From: JADJRH01 sp046351455
GTDB taxonomy: Bacteria > Myxococcota_A > Polyangia > Polyangiales > Polyangiaceae
DNA: 64,000 nucleotides
Assembly (NCBI GenBank): GCA_046351455.1
Contig: JAXLYM010000007.1
Span: forward strand, 62,001 to 126,000
Direction: 5' to 3'
Position 1 is the first letter of the stretch. Every line of letters starts with the position of its first letter. The notes under the pieces are model-generated. The model ran no database searches. It was not told where the DNA came from and saw nothing but the letters and a program-made list of their open reading frames with translations. Position numbers and translations under genes: made by a program. Shown here piece by piece: positions 25,921 to 35,583 of the stretch.

Positions 25921-28677
25921 ATGGCGAACCTCCCGACCGAGCAAGGGCCTTCGAAACGAGACGATCGTGCCTCGCGTCCGCACGCCGCGGCGCCCTTCGA
26001 GGACGAGCGCTCCTCGACGGACGACGTGGTCGGCGACGACCTGCCGCGGCAGCTCGGTCGCTACATGCTGCTGAAGCGCATCGCGCGCGGCGGCATGGGC
26101 GAGGTGCTGCTCGCCTCGACGATGGGCATCGAGGGCGCCGAGCGGCCGGTGATCGTGAAGATCATCCGCCGCGAGCACAAGAAGGACCCCAACTTCTACG
26201 CCCGCTTCCTCGACGAGACCCGCGTGCAGGCGCAGCTCGCGCACTCGGGCGTCGCGCAGGTGATCGACGCGGCCATCGACGATCGCACCGGCGAGCCGTA
26301 CGCGGTGGTCGAGCACGTCGAGGGGCGATCGCTCGGCGAGGTGCGGCAGCGCGCGGTGCAGACGGGGCACCGCCTCTCGTGGGCCGACGCCGTCGCGCTC
26401 GCGCACCTCATCGCCGAGGGGCTCGCGCACGTGCACGAGCGCAAGGACGCCGCGGGCCGGCCGCTCGCGATCGTGCACCGCGATCTGTCGCCGCAGAACG
26501 TGATGGTCGGGTTCACGGGCGAGGTGAAGATCATCGATTTCGGCACGGCGCGAGGCCAGAACCGCCGCTGCCACACCGTCGCGGGCGTCGTGTTCGCGAA
26601 GCCCGGCTACGTCGCTCCCGAGGTGGCCAACGGCGACACCGGCGACGCGCGGGTCGATCTGTACGCGCTCGGCATCATGCTGTGGGAGCTGTGCAAGGGG
26701 AGCCGCTTCCTGCAGGGCGACGCGCAGGTGCACCTCGCGAAGGTCGGGCGCAACGAGATGGATCCGCCGAAGCTCGCGCACCTCATCGGCGCGCCGCTCG
26801 AGCTCGACGCCGTGATCGCGAAGCTGACCGCCTTCGACCGGGACGCGCGGTACCTCGCGGCGCGGTCCGCGGCGACGGATCTCGCGAAGCTGCTCGCGTC
26901 GGCGCCCCCGCTCCCGTCCGGTGAGCGCGGCGTCCGGCAGCGCGCGGCGCACCTGCTCGGCTCGCTGTTCCCGGGCGAGCCGCTCGCTTCGCGGAAGGAG
27001 TTCGCTCGGCTCGTGGCGGCGGCGCGCGCGATGAAGGCCGCGCCTGTTCCGGCGCCGCGTCCGTCGGCTCCGAAGGCGATCGAGATGCCCGCGAAGGCGA
27101 TCGAGGTGCCCGCGAAGGCGGTGCCCGCGAAGGCTTCGGCGAGCGCGCCCGCGAACGATCTCGAAGGCTCGCGCTTCCGCAAGATCCGCGAGATCGGCCG
27201 CGGCGCGAGCAGCGTCGTGTTCGAGGTCGAGCACGTGGAGACGAAGAAGCGCGCCGCGCTCAAGGTGCTCGCGGGCGAGCAGGCGAACGACGGGACGGCC
27301 GTGCTGCGGTTCCGCCGCGGGGCGCGCGCGCTGTCGCTGCTCGCGCACGAGAACCTGGTGCGGGTGCACGATTTCGGGACCCTCTCGGACGGGCGGCCGT
27401 TCTGCGCGATGGAGCTCTGCGAAGGCGAGACGCTGCGCGACTACCTCGTCCGTGAGAAGGGCGCGGACTACCGCGAGGCGCTCGGCATCGCGTCGAAGAT
27501 CCTCGCGGGCCTCGAAGCGGCGCACGCGGCCGGCATCGTCCACCGCGACATCCAGCCCGCGAACGTGTTCCTGCCGTCGGGCGGCGGTCTCAAGCTGCTC
27601 GATTTCGGCCTCGCCGCGGGGCGCGCGATCGCCCTGGATTCTGCGCCGAACGGGCCCTCGGGCGCGGTCGTGATCCACGGCACGCCGGAGTACATGGCGC
27701 CGGAGCAGGCGACGGGCGCGGAGGTCGACGGGCGCGCGGATCTGTACGCGGTCGGCTGCCTCGTGTTCGAGATGTGCACGGGCCGGCTGCCGTTCGAGGG
27801 GCCGAGCGCGGTCGCGATCCTCGATCAGAAGCGCAAGGGGAGCCCGGCTCGCCCGACCGAGATCGCGCCGTCGCGCGGCATCCCCGAGGCTGTTTCGGAG
27901 GTGATCCTGAAGGCGCTCGCGCGGCACCCGGGCCAGCGGTTCCAGAGCGCGACCGAGATGCGCAAGGCGATCGACGCGGCGCTCACGGGCGCGACGAAGC
28001 CCAGGAAGACGCGGCGGTTCGCGGGCGCGATCGCGGCGGTCACCGCGATGCTCGCGCTCGCCTCCGGGGTCGGGTTCGCGAAGTCGGAGTCGATGCGCAG
28101 CCACCTGCCGCCGCGGATCGCCGCGGTGTTCGTGCGGACGCCCGCGATCACGCCGGAGCCCGCGCGCACCACGGATCTCGCGACGGTGCCGCTCGGTGAG
28201 GTGCAGGGCGCGGAGGTCGCGCAGGCGGCCGCCCCGAGCCCCGCGGACGTGCCCACGGCCGAAGAGATCCAGATGGCCGAGGAGAACGATCCGGCGCTCG
28301 ACGATCCGGCGGAGCACGACGACGTGCTCGCGGCCGATCAGCTCGGCTCCGGCGAAGGCGAGACGGCGAACGCGGATGTGCCGGCGAACGAAGGCGATAC
28401 GGTGAACGCGGACGCGCCGGCCGAGGCCGAAAAGGCGGCTCCAGTGAAGCCTGCGCACACGCGCCACGCCCCGCGCAAGGCCGCGCCGAAGCCCGCGAAG
28501 GCGGATCCGGCCGCGCACAAGGACGCGAAGGACGCGAAGGACGCCGGCAACAAGGCCCACAAGGGCGACGGCGCGCGGCCGCTGAAGGACATCCTGCCGC
28601 CCAAGGACGACTCCGAGGACGCGCGCCGCAAGCTCAAGAAGAAGAAGGTCCGCCTCGCGAAGGCGCCCGCTCACTGA
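25921..28677 (+). CDS. Membrane-bound serine/threonine kinase with two tandem kinase domains
   Basis: 918 aa from the ATG at 25921. Kinase domain 1 (about 45-320) has the glycine loop ARGGMGEV, Lys80, HRDLSPQN (His186) and IDFG (Asp206). Domain 2 (about 415-680) has GRGASSVV, Lys448, HRDIQPAN (His541) and LDFG (Asp561). In both catalytic loops the usual lysine of HRDxKPxN is replaced (Ser in one, Gln in the other). The HRDLSPQN form is common in myxobacterial kinases; the Gln form is unusual. A membrane segment at about 698-718 leads to a Pro/Ala/Lys-rich, probably periplasmic tail of 200 residues. One domain may regulate the other. Substrate unknown. Confidence 0.88.
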   Translation: MANLPTEQGPSKRDDRASRPHAAAPFEDERSSTDDVVGDDLPRQLGRYMLLKRIARGGMGEVLLASTMGIEGAERPVIVKIIRREHKKDPNFYARFLDETRVQAQLAHSGVAQVIDAAIDDRTGEPYAVVEHVEGRSLGEVRQRAVQTGHRLSWADAVALAHLIAEGLAHVHERKDAAGRPLAIVHRDLSPQNVMVGFTGEVKIIDFGTARGQNRRCHTVAGVVFAKPGYVAPEVANGDTGDARVDLYALGIMLWELCKGSRFLQGDAQVHLAKVGRNEMDPPKLAHLIGAPLELDAVIAKLTAFDRDARYLAARSAATDLAKLLASAPPLPSGERGVRQRAAHLLGSLFPGEPLASRKEFARLVAAARAMKAAPVPAPRPSAPKAIEMPAKAIEVPAKAVPAKASASAPANDLEGSRFRKIREIGRGASSVVFEVEHVETKKRAALKVLAGEQANDGTAVLRFRRGARALSLLAHENLVRVHDFGTLSDGRPFCAMELCEGETLRDYLVREKGADYREALGIASKILAGLEAAHAAGIVHRDIQPANVFLPSGGGLKLLDFGLAAGRAIALDSAPNGPSGAVVIHGTPEYMAPEQATGAEVDGRADLYAVGCLVFEMCTGRLPFEGPSAVAILDQKRKGSPARPTEIAPSRGIPEAVSEVILKALARHPGQRFQSATEMRKAIDAALTGATKPRKTRRFAGAIAAVTAMLALASGVGFAKSESMRSHLPPRIAAVFVRTPAITPEPARTTDLATVPLGEVQGAEVAQAAAPSPADVPTAEEIQMAEENDPALDDPAEHDDVLAADQLGSGEGETANADVPANEGDTVNADAPAEAEKAAPVKPAHTRHAPRKAAPKPAKADPAAHKDAKDAKDAGNKAHKGDGARPLKDILPPKDDSEDARRKLKKKKVRLAKAPAH

Positions 28678-28700
28678 CGCACGACCACCGCGAAACGTGA

Positions 28701-28787
28701 CGTTCCCCTCCCTGCGGCTGCGAAGCAGGCGCTTTGGGAGGGGCGGGCCGCGCGCAGCGAAGCGAGCACGGACCGGGGGTGGGCACC
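28701..28787 (-). repeat. Family R repeat copy R3
   Basis: Nearly identical to R2 over 80 bp, with arms CCCCTCCC and GGGAGGGG and the GGTGCCCACC head. It lies between the kinase stop and the MATE start and is antisense to both, so it breaks the usual position just after a sense-strand stop codon. Confidence 0.85.
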
Positions 28788-28873
28788 CTCTCTCGATTTC
28801 GCACAAGCTGTAGGGGGCGCGACGATTCTTCACTCGACGTCCCTCCCTCCCGTTGTATGACGGGGCCCACGAA

Positions 28874-30355
28874 ATGGCTGGATTCGATGCGCACGCCCCG
28901 GTAGCTGGGGGCGACACCGGGGGCCCCTCCATCACCTCCGGACCGCCCGCGCGCGCGATCCTCAAGCTCGCGATCCCGACGGTCGTGGCGATGCTCACGC
29001 AGAGCATCGTGAACGAGGTCGACATCGTCTTCCTCGCGCGGCTCGGCTGCCCCGAGTCGTCGAACGCGCAGAGCGCGCTGCTCCCGTCGCTCGTGGTGCT
29101 GTGGCTCTTCGGCGGATCGCTGTCGGCGATCTCCGTCGGCACGCAGGCCTTCGTGGGGCGGCGTTTCGCGGAGAAGAAGGAAGAGGACGCCGGCGCGGTG
29201 CTCGCGAACGCGGCGCTCTTCGCGTTCCTCGCGGGCATCGTGTTCTCGATCGTGGGCTACTTGCTGATGCCCTCGGTGCTGAGCGTCATCATCCCCGCCG
29301 GCGCGGGCGGCGCGATCCCGGCGGCGCGCATCGCGGCGCAGTCGTACCTCAAGTGGCGCTTCCTCGGCGTCACGTCGATGGCGACGACCTTCGCCTTCAA
29401 GGCCTTCTTCGACGGCATCGGCAAGACGCACGTGCACCTCGTGTCGGCCGTCGTGATGAACGCGCTCAACATCGTCTTGTGCGTGCTGTTCATCTTCGGC
29501 AACGAGACCGTCGGCGCGCCGCGCATGGGCATCGCGGGCGCGGGCCTCGCCGGCTTCGTGTCGACGTACGTGGGGCTCGCGATCCTGATCGGGTACGCGC
29601 TGCACCCGGCCTACCGCCGCCGCTTCAACCCGTTCCACGCGAAGAAGCTGTCGGGCGGGCTCACGCTCGACATCGTGAAGCTGTCGTACCCGAGCGCGAT
29701 CGCCACGATCGCCGTGACGACGGGGCTCGCGCTGTTCGTCGGTATTTCGCAGCGGCTCGACGTGCTGTTCCCCGCGGGCGTCGCGTCGCCGGTGTGTCCG
29801 GGCGGCGCGGGGGAGCCGGTGAACGGCGCGGCCACGGCGGTCGTCGCGGGCGTCCTCAAGCTGATCTTCACCGCGTGCCTCGCGTTCGGCACGTCGACGG
29901 CCACGCTCGTGTCGCAGTCGCTCGGCGAGAAGGACCCGGAGAAGGCCTCGCGCTTCGGCTGGACGAGCGTGAAGATCGGCATCGCGGCCTTCGGCGGCAT
30001 CGGCGTGCTGCTCGCGATCTTCGCGCCGCAGGTGCTTCATTTCGTGGCGAAGAGCGATCTCGTGCGGGAGGCGGCGCTCGGTCCGCTGCGGCTCATGGGC
30101 GTGGTGACGCCGCTCATCGCGATCGGGATGATCCTCACGCAGGCCTTGTTCGGCGCCGGCAACACGCGCTTCGTGATGGTGGCGGAGCTCATCCTGCACT
30201 TCTGCGTGTTCGTGCCCCTCGCGTGGATCTTCGGCATCACGCTCAAGCTCGGCCTCATCGGCATCTGGTGGGCCGGCGTCGCCTACGCGGCGCTCCTCGC
30301 GATCGTGATGACGTTGAAGTTCCGCTCCGGCGACTGGAAGAAGATCAAGCTCTGA
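28874..30355 (+). CDS. MATE family efflux transporter
   Basis: 493 aa from the ATG at 28874 (an in-frame TTG lies at 28853). The sequence is strongly hydrophobic with about 12 membrane segments in two halves. ILKLAIPTVVAMLTQSIVNE and DIVFLARLG match the MatE domain start. A longer than usual extracytoplasmic loop with two cysteines and GGAGEPVNGAAT lies before helix 7. The family exports cationic drugs or metabolites, driven by sodium or protons. Substrate unknown. No regulator is adjacent. Repeat R4 begins 11 bp after its stop codon. Confidence 0.88.
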   Translation: MAGFDAHAPVAGGDTGGPSITSGPPARAILKLAIPTVVAMLTQSIVNEVDIVFLARLGCPESSNAQSALLPSLVVLWLFGGSLSAISVGTQAFVGRRFAEKKEEDAGAVLANAALFAFLAGIVFSIVGYLLMPSVLSVIIPAGAGGAIPAARIAAQSYLKWRFLGVTSMATTFAFKAFFDGIGKTHVHLVSAVVMNALNIVLCVLFIFGNETVGAPRMGIAGAGLAGFVSTYVGLAILIGYALHPAYRRRFNPFHAKKLSGGLTLDIVKLSYPSAIATIAVTTGLALFVGISQRLDVLFPAGVASPVCPGGAGEPVNGAATAVVAGVLKLIFTACLAFGTSTATLVSQSLGEKDPEKASRFGWTSVKIGIAAFGGIGVLLAIFAPQVLHFVAKSDLVREAALGPLRLMGVVTPLIAIGMILTQALFGAGNTRFVMVAELILHFCVFVPLAWIFGITLKLGLIGIWWAGVAYAALLAIVMTLKFRSGDWKKIKL

Positions 30356-30365
30356 AAAGAGCAGA

Positions 30366-30441
30366 TGTGCCCACCCCCGGCCTTCGCTGCGCGCGGCCGC
30401 CCCTCCCAAATCGCTCGCTGTCGCGAGCTCAGGGAGGGGGG
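30366..30441 (+). repeat. Family R repeat copy R4
   Basis: GTGCCCACCCCCGG head 11 bp after the MATE stop codon, sense orientation, followed by CCCCTCCCAAATCGC and the GGGAGGGG arm. Confidence 0.82.
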
Positions 30442-30482
30442 ACGGTCTGGATTCCGAAAGTCGCTTTCGGTAGCCTGGCCGG

Positions 30483-31835
30483 ATGAAAAACCTGCGCTTG
30501 ACCCTGCATGCTCTTCGCTCGGCCAAAACCGTCGCGCCGTTGTGCGCGCTCGCTCTCGCGGCGGTCGTCGCGGGGTGCGGCGGCGACAACAACGGATCCG
30601 GCGGAGGCGGCGGGTCCACCGCGACGGGCGGCACCACGAGCTCCGGCGGGTCGACCGGCACCGGCGGGACGGGCGGCACCACCAGCACCGTGGATTGCAC
30701 CGTCACCGTGAGCCCCAGCGCGGACGACCAGACCACCGTGCAGACGGCGCTCATCGAGGCGAAGGAAGGCGACGTCCTCTGCTTCAGCGAGGGCACCTTC
30801 TCGTTCAACACCGAGCTCGACCTCGACGCGAACAAGGTCACGATCCACGGCGCCGGCAAGGACAAGACGACCTGGGACTTCTCGAAGCAGGACGTCGGCG
30901 CCAACGGCATGCTCATCAAGAGCGACGGCGTCATCGTCGAGGGCATCGCCGTGAAGAACACGCCCGGCGACGGCATCCGCGCGGACGCGGTGGAGGGCAT
31001 CACCTTCCGCGACATGGCCGTGATCTGGGACGCCGACTCCTCCACGAAGAACGGCGCCTACGGGCTCTATCCGGTCGGCTCGAACAAGGTGCTCATCGAC
31101 GGGTGCGAGGTCAAAGGCGCGCGCGACGCGGGCGTCTACGTGGGGCAGTCGACGAACGTCCTCATCCAGAACAACGAGGTCCACGCGTGCGTCGCCGGCA
31201 TCGAGGTCGAGAACACGACCGACGCCGAGGTGATGAAGAACCACGCGTACGACAACACCGCGGGCATCCTCGCGTTCAACCTGCCCAACCTGCCTGTTCA
31301 GGACGGCAAGCGCGCCAACATCCACGATAACATCGTGGAGAACAACAACCGCGCGAACTTCGGCGTCGCGGGCACCACCGTCTCCAAGGTGCCTTTCGGG
31401 ATCGGCATCATGCTCCTCGCGACCGACGACAACGAGATCCACGCGAACACGGTGAACGACAACAACTCCGTCGGCATCCTCACGGTGAGCTACCTGGCCC
31501 AGATCTTCGGCGCCCCGAACGACCCCAACTACAACCCGTATCCCGAAGGCAACTACATCCACGACAACACCTTCTCCGGCAACGGGACGAAGCCTCAGGC
31601 GCTGATCGCGGCGGCGGCGGGCGGCATCAAGCCGATCCCCGACATCGTGTGGGACGGCTGCACGGACGCGAACGCCGTGGACGACGGCCACCTCACGAAC
31701 TGCATCGGCGGCAACAAGGAGGGCGCGGGCGACGCGACGTACGCGAACGCGGACCTCTGCGGCAACCCCTCGATGGTGAGCCAGGATACGGCCCCGGTCA
31801 CCTGCATGTACGACCCGCTCCCGCCCCAGAACTGA
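30483..31835 (+). CDS. Parallel beta-helix repeat lipoprotein
   Basis: 450 aa. A signal peptide ends in lipobox VAGC, then a Gly/Ser/Thr tether of about 30 residues. The rest is a right-handed beta-helix with repeated turns such as NVLIQNNEVHACVAGIEVEN and ANIHDNIVENNNRANFGV, resembling NosD/pectate-lyase folds. This matches a family of paired beta-helix proteins usually found next to an HNE_0200/SO2930-type diheme cytochrome, which is the next gene, 15 bp downstream. The pair probably acts together on the outer surface. The substrate is not known, and no catalytic residues could be assigned. Confidence 0.85.
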   Translation: MKNLRLTLHALRSAKTVAPLCALALAAVVAGCGGDNNGSGGGGGSTATGGTTSSGGSTGTGGTGGTTSTVDCTVTVSPSADDQTTVQTALIEAKEGDVLCFSEGTFSFNTELDLDANKVTIHGAGKDKTTWDFSKQDVGANGMLIKSDGVIVEGIAVKNTPGDGIRADAVEGITFRDMAVIWDADSSTKNGAYGLYPVGSNKVLIDGCEVKGARDAGVYVGQSTNVLIQNNEVHACVAGIEVENTTDAEVMKNHAYDNTAGILAFNLPNLPVQDGKRANIHDNIVENNNRANFGVAGTTVSKVPFGIGIMLLATDDNEIHANTVNDNNSVGILTVSYLAQIFGAPNDPNYNPYPEGNYIHDNTFSGNGTKPQALIAAAAGGIKPIPDIVWDGCTDANAVDDGHLTNCIGGNKEGAGDATYANADLCGNPSMVSQDTAPVTCMYDPLPPQN

Positions 31836-31850
31836 CCACCTCGGAGCCCC

Positions 31851-32978
31851 ATGCGCAGCACGATCACCCTCCTGTTCTTCACGGGCGCGACGGCCCTCTT
31901 CGCGGCGTCCTGCGCCGACGACGAGACCGCCTCGTCCGGGGGGGGCACCACCACGACGACCACGACAGTGACGCCTCAGGCGTGCGTGCCCAAAGAGGGG
32001 CCGATGCCCTTCGAGAAGCTCACGGATTACTGCATCTACCAGGGCGATCTGAAGACCTTGACGCCCGCCGAGGGGGTGTACGAGTACGACGTCGCGGCCG
32101 CGCTGTGGTCCGATCACGCGGCGAAGCAGCGGCTCATCGTGCTGCCCGCGGGCGGCAAGATCAAATTCGACGAGGGCGAGAACTGGCAGTTTCCGCTCGG
32201 GACGATCATCGCGAAGACGTTCAGCTTCTACGATGATTTCCGGGATCTGTCGTCGCCCCACCACATCCTGGAGACGCGCCTCTTGATCCTCGGGGCGGAC
32301 GGGTGGACGGGCCATGTCTACCGCTGGAACGACGAGCAGACGGAGGCGACTCGCATGGTCGCGGGGGAGCGCGTCGACGTCAGTTACATCGACGAGGACG
32401 GGGAGAGCTACGCCGAGCAATACATCGTCCCCAACACCAATCAATGCAAGAGCTGCCACCTGCGGGACGACAAGGTGGTGTTCCTCGGGCCGTTCACGCA
32501 CCAGCTCAATCGCACGATCACGCGCGACGGGAAGGACGTGAACCAGCTCGACGACATGGCGCAAAGAGGCATGTTCGACGCGGCGATCCCCGCGGCTTCG
32601 AGCCTCCCGGCGTTCCCGGCGCCGTTCGGGGACGCGCCGCTCGACGACCGCGCCAGGGCGTATTTGCACGCGAACTGCTCGCACTGCCACCGTCCCGGCG
32701 GCGGCGGCGGGCTCTCCGGCCTCGTGCTGCTCGATTGGGAGCACGGCGCGCAGAAGAACGGCGTCTGCAAGGAGCCGGCGGCGGCGGGCCCCGGAACAGG
32801 CGGCTTCGACTACGACGTGGTGCCGGGGCACCCGGAGCAGAGCATCTTGATTTACCGCGTCAGCTCGACGGATCCGCAGATCAAGATGCCCGAGCTGCCG
32901 AACCGCGTCGTCGACAAGAAGGGCGTCGCGCTGCTCACCGAGTGGATCCAGAACATGGACCCTCAATCGTGCCAATAA
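31851..32978 (+). CDS. SO2930/HNE_0200 family diheme c-type cytochrome lipoprotein
   Basis: 375 aa. Lipobox AASC is followed by a poly-Thr tether (TTTTTTT). Two heme-binding motifs are visible, CKSCH (about residue 200) and CSHCH (about 280), so two covalent c-type hemes are expected. The AALWSDHAAKQRLIVLP and YIVPNTNQCKSCH blocks are typical of the family. It forms a transcription unit with the beta-helix gene (15-bp gap) and probably the following FGE-like gene (15-bp gap). Electron transfer on the periplasmic or outer face is the likely role; the donor and acceptor are unknown. Confidence 0.85.
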   Translation: MRSTITLLFFTGATALFAASCADDETASSGGGTTTTTTTVTPQACVPKEGPMPFEKLTDYCIYQGDLKTLTPAEGVYEYDVAAALWSDHAAKQRLIVLPAGGKIKFDEGENWQFPLGTIIAKTFSFYDDFRDLSSPHHILETRLLILGADGWTGHVYRWNDEQTEATRMVAGERVDVSYIDEDGESYAEQYIVPNTNQCKSCHLRDDKVVFLGPFTHQLNRTITRDGKDVNQLDDMAQRGMFDAAIPAASSLPAFPAPFGDAPLDDRARAYLHANCSHCHRPGGGGGLSGLVLLDWEHGAQKNGVCKEPAAAGPGTGGFDYDVVPGHPEQSILIYRVSSTDPQIKMPELPNRVVDKKGVALLTEWIQNMDPQSCQ

Positions 32979-32993
32979 GACGGAGGAGACATC

Positions 32994-34082
32994 GTGGGAC
33001 CAAACAAGTACGGCTTTCTTCTGGGGGTGATGCTCGTGGGGTGCGGCGGCTCGGCGCCGACGTCGAACGAGGCGAAGACGGCGCCTCCCGCGCCCGCCCC
33101 GGAGCCTGCGAAGGTGGCAGTGACGGAGACGCCCGCGGCGACTCCCGCGGAGACAGCCTCGGAGGAGAAGGTCTCTTCCAACGCCGCGCCCGCGCACGGG
33201 CCGAGCTGCGACGGCCGCGCCGGCGCCGCGAACGATTGCGGAAACGGCGAATTCTGCTGCGCGCGCTCCTTCGTGCCGGAGGGGGACGTGCTCTATCGGA
33301 AGCTCGACGCCGGGCCGGGCGAGAAGAAGCACGTGGCGGGCTTCTACCTCGATAAATTCGAGGCGACGGTCGGCCGATTCCGCACCTGGGTCGCGGCGGG
33401 GCAGCCCGTCCCCGCGGTGGGCGACGTCATTTACGACGACGGACAGGGCCACACGATGAAGTGGCCGGCGAACGCGAAGGTGCAGGACGAGAAGCACCTC
33501 GAAGGCTGGAAGCGCTACGACACGTGGACCGGCGGCGACGACAAGCGCCCGAAGAACAACGTGTCCTGGTACACCGCGGCGGCCTTCTGCAAGTGGGAGG
33601 GCGGCCGCCTCCCGACGGACGTGGAGTGGACCCGCGCGGCCCGCGGAGGCGAAGAAGACAGGCCGTATCCTTGGGGCGCCGCGTCCCCGAGCCCGGAGAT
33701 GGCCGTCTACAACTGCATGGGAGACGGCAACAAGGCGTGCGGCCTGGTCGATATTCTGCCCGTCGGCTCGCGTCCCAAGGGCATCGGCAAGTGGGGCCAT
33801 TACGATCTGGCAGGCTCGATGTTCGAGTGGACGCTCCAGCCCGGCAAGCTCGCGGGCGCCGACCCGACGGAGAAGGCCCGCGGCGGCGGCTTCTGCTACA
33901 TCGGCGGCGTCGATCGGCGCGCGTCGACGGAATTGAAGCCGGCCATCTTCCGCGAGGACAGCCCCGAGACGCAGAGCCACATGACGGGCGTCCGGTGCGC
34001 GTACGAGTCGCCGAAGGGCGCGGCCCCGAAGACGGAGGACCACCCGTCCGAAGGCGGCGGCTCCCTCACGCACGCTCGCTGA
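32994..34082 (+). CDS. FGE-sulfatase (SUMF1) domain lipoprotein
   Basis: 362 aa from a GTG with an excellent GGAGGAG upstream. Lipobox LVGC is followed by a Pro/Ala/Thr-rich linker of about 50 residues. The C-type-lectin-like FGE fold is clear: GFYLDKFEATVGRFR, NNVSWYTAAAFCKW, GRLPTDVEWTRAARGG, YDLAGSMFEW and GVRCAY at the end. True formylglycine-generating enzymes use a C-terminal Cys pair; I do not see that pair in the right context. It is more likely a binding or structural protein, as in many myxobacterial relatives. It probably belongs with the two preceding genes. Confidence 0.85.
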   Translation: MGPNKYGFLLGVMLVGCGGSAPTSNEAKTAPPAPAPEPAKVAVTETPAATPAETASEEKVSSNAAPAHGPSCDGRAGAANDCGNGEFCCARSFVPEGDVLYRKLDAGPGEKKHVAGFYLDKFEATVGRFRTWVAAGQPVPAVGDVIYDDGQGHTMKWPANAKVQDEKHLEGWKRYDTWTGGDDKRPKNNVSWYTAAAFCKWEGGRLPTDVEWTRAARGGEEDRPYPWGAASPSPEMAVYNCMGDGNKACGLVDILPVGSRPKGIGKWGHYDLAGSMFEWTLQPGKLAGADPTEKARGGGFCYIGGVDRRASTELKPAIFREDSPETQSHMTGVRCAYESPKGAAPKTEDHPSEGGGSLTHAR

Positions 34083-34107
34083 CAGGCCGCCTGGAGCGCC
34101 GGGGGGG

Positions 34108-35565
34108 CTACGGATCCAGCGGATCGCGGCCGTCCGCGTGCAGCGAGATCGCGACTGGCACCATGCAGATATCGTATTTGGACAGGGGCACGAGCGAGCG
34201 CCACGGCAGATAGCCGAGCTCGTCGATGCAGCGGGGGCCGAACGTGCCGTGCCAGAAGCCGATGTAGATGGCCTGTCCGGCGGTCGTCGTCACGAGGAGG
34301 CTTCGATCCGTGGGGATCCCGTATCGATAAAGGAGGCGCGAGACGTTGCGGAGGTTCGTGGTCGTGTGGCGCGCGTGCGGGTCGACGATCAAGGCCTCTT
34401 CCGGGATGGCGTAGGTGCTCCGGAGGTACTTCTTCATCTCGATGGCCTCGGAGTATGGGGTCCTGTCCGGGTGCACGTGGCCGCCCGAAAGCGCGATGAT
34501 CGGCGCGAGGCCGGCGGCGTAGCGCTGGGCCGCGAGATCGGCGCGCGCCTGTCCGTCGGGCGCGAGGTTCACGCCGTCCATGTCCGGCCCCTGGCCCGGC
34601 ACCAGGATCACCGTGAACGGGTATTTCGCCCAGTCGATGGTGGGGATATTCGCGAGCGCCTTCGCGTTCTCGCCCTTCGCGAGCGGCTCGTAGCGCTCGG
34701 CCTCGTCGCGTTCGTCGGCGGTCAGCGCGGCCAGATCGACGGCCAGGAGCGCCTCGTGGAAGAAGAACGTCGCGGGGTGCGCGGCGGCCGCGGAGGCGAC
34801 GACGTCGTGCATGGCTGTCCCGCCGAGAGAGGATGTCTCGTCCTCCAACGTCTTGCCGAGGGCGACCGTGTAATCGAGGAACGCCGCCCGCACGAGCTCG
34901 TCATCGGAGGCCGTCGCATGGAGCGAAAACCGCCCGGACGCCCGCATGTTCGCCGCGAACGGAGCGAGCAGCCCGGCGTCGGTGAGCCGCGCGACGAGGG
35001 CCGAGGCCGCGTCGTCCGCTTCCGCCGCCAACCAGACCAGCTCGCCTTGGTAACAGGCTGTATCCGAACCGCACTTGTCCGGCGCCGCGCGGAGGCGGGC
35101 GTCGCGGTCCTGGGCGGCCAGGGTGAGCGTCGCATCCATCGCGAGCTCCAGGTGCAGGTTCGCGTCCGCGTCGAGGAGCGTCGCGAGGAAGAAGGCCTTG
35201 TCCTCTTCGATGGAGCCGCTCTCGGGCGCGGCGTAATCGATGGACCAGTCGGCCTCCGCGGCCGCCGCGAGCGCCGGATCCGCGCCGCTGTCCGCGGTGA
35301 CGGGGCACGCCGCGGGGTCGAGATCCGGTAACGGCTCCCCGCCGGATCCGCCGGATCCGCCGCCGCCGAGCGCGGTCGTGGTCGTGGTCGTCGTGGCGCC
35401 GCCGCCGCCGGAGCCGGACGCCGCGTTCCCGCAGCCGAACGCGGCCGTCGCGAGGCCGATCGCCGTCACGAAGAGGGGGACGCGGCCTGTCCCGAAGATG
35501 CCAGTGCGTGAGGGCGTCGTGGACCGGAGAGCGACCGGGCCGGACGAGGAGAGGGCGCTTCGCAT
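34108..35565 (-). CDS. DUF218 (YdcF/SanA-like) domain lipoprotein
   Basis: 485 aa from the ATG at 35565. Signal peptide with lipobox AFGC, then a Gly/Thr tether containing TTTTTTT. The N-terminal half is helical and unrecognised. The C-terminal half is a DUF218 domain: FTVILVPGQGPDMDG, PIIALSGGHVHPD, EALIVDPHARHTTTNLRN and LLVTTTAGQ follow the usual order of conserved strands. DUF218 proteins such as SanA act in envelope barrier or outer-membrane lipid-carrier homeostasis in E. coli. It converges with the FGE-like gene at 34082, leaving only 25 bp. Confidence 0.82.
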   Translation of the reverse strand: MRSALSSSGPVALRSTTPSRTGIFGTGRVPLFVTAIGLATAAFGCGNAASGSGGGGATTTTTTTALGGGGSGGSGGEPLPDLDPAACPVTADSGADPALAAAAEADWSIDYAAPESGSIEEDKAFFLATLLDADANLHLELAMDATLTLAAQDRDARLRAAPDKCGSDTACYQGELVWLAAEADDAASALVARLTDAGLLAPFAANMRASGRFSLHATASDDELVRAAFLDYTVALGKTLEDETSSLGGTAMHDVVASAAAAHPATFFFHEALLAVDLAALTADERDEAERYEPLAKGENAKALANIPTIDWAKYPFTVILVPGQGPDMDGVNLAPDGQARADLAAQRYAAGLAPIIALSGGHVHPDRTPYSEAIEMKKYLRSTYAIPEEALIVDPHARHTTTNLRNVSRLLYRYGIPTDRSLLVTTTAGQAIYIGFWHGTFGPRCIDELGYLPWRSLVPLSKYDICMVPVAISLHADGRDPLDP

Positions 35566-35583
35566 GGAGACTCCGTATCTTCT

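Noticed and set aside
28701..28787. R3 as a terminator of the tandem kinase gene
   Set aside because: Its orientation is antisense to the kinase, unlike copies that follow stop codons, so I left it as a repeat only.
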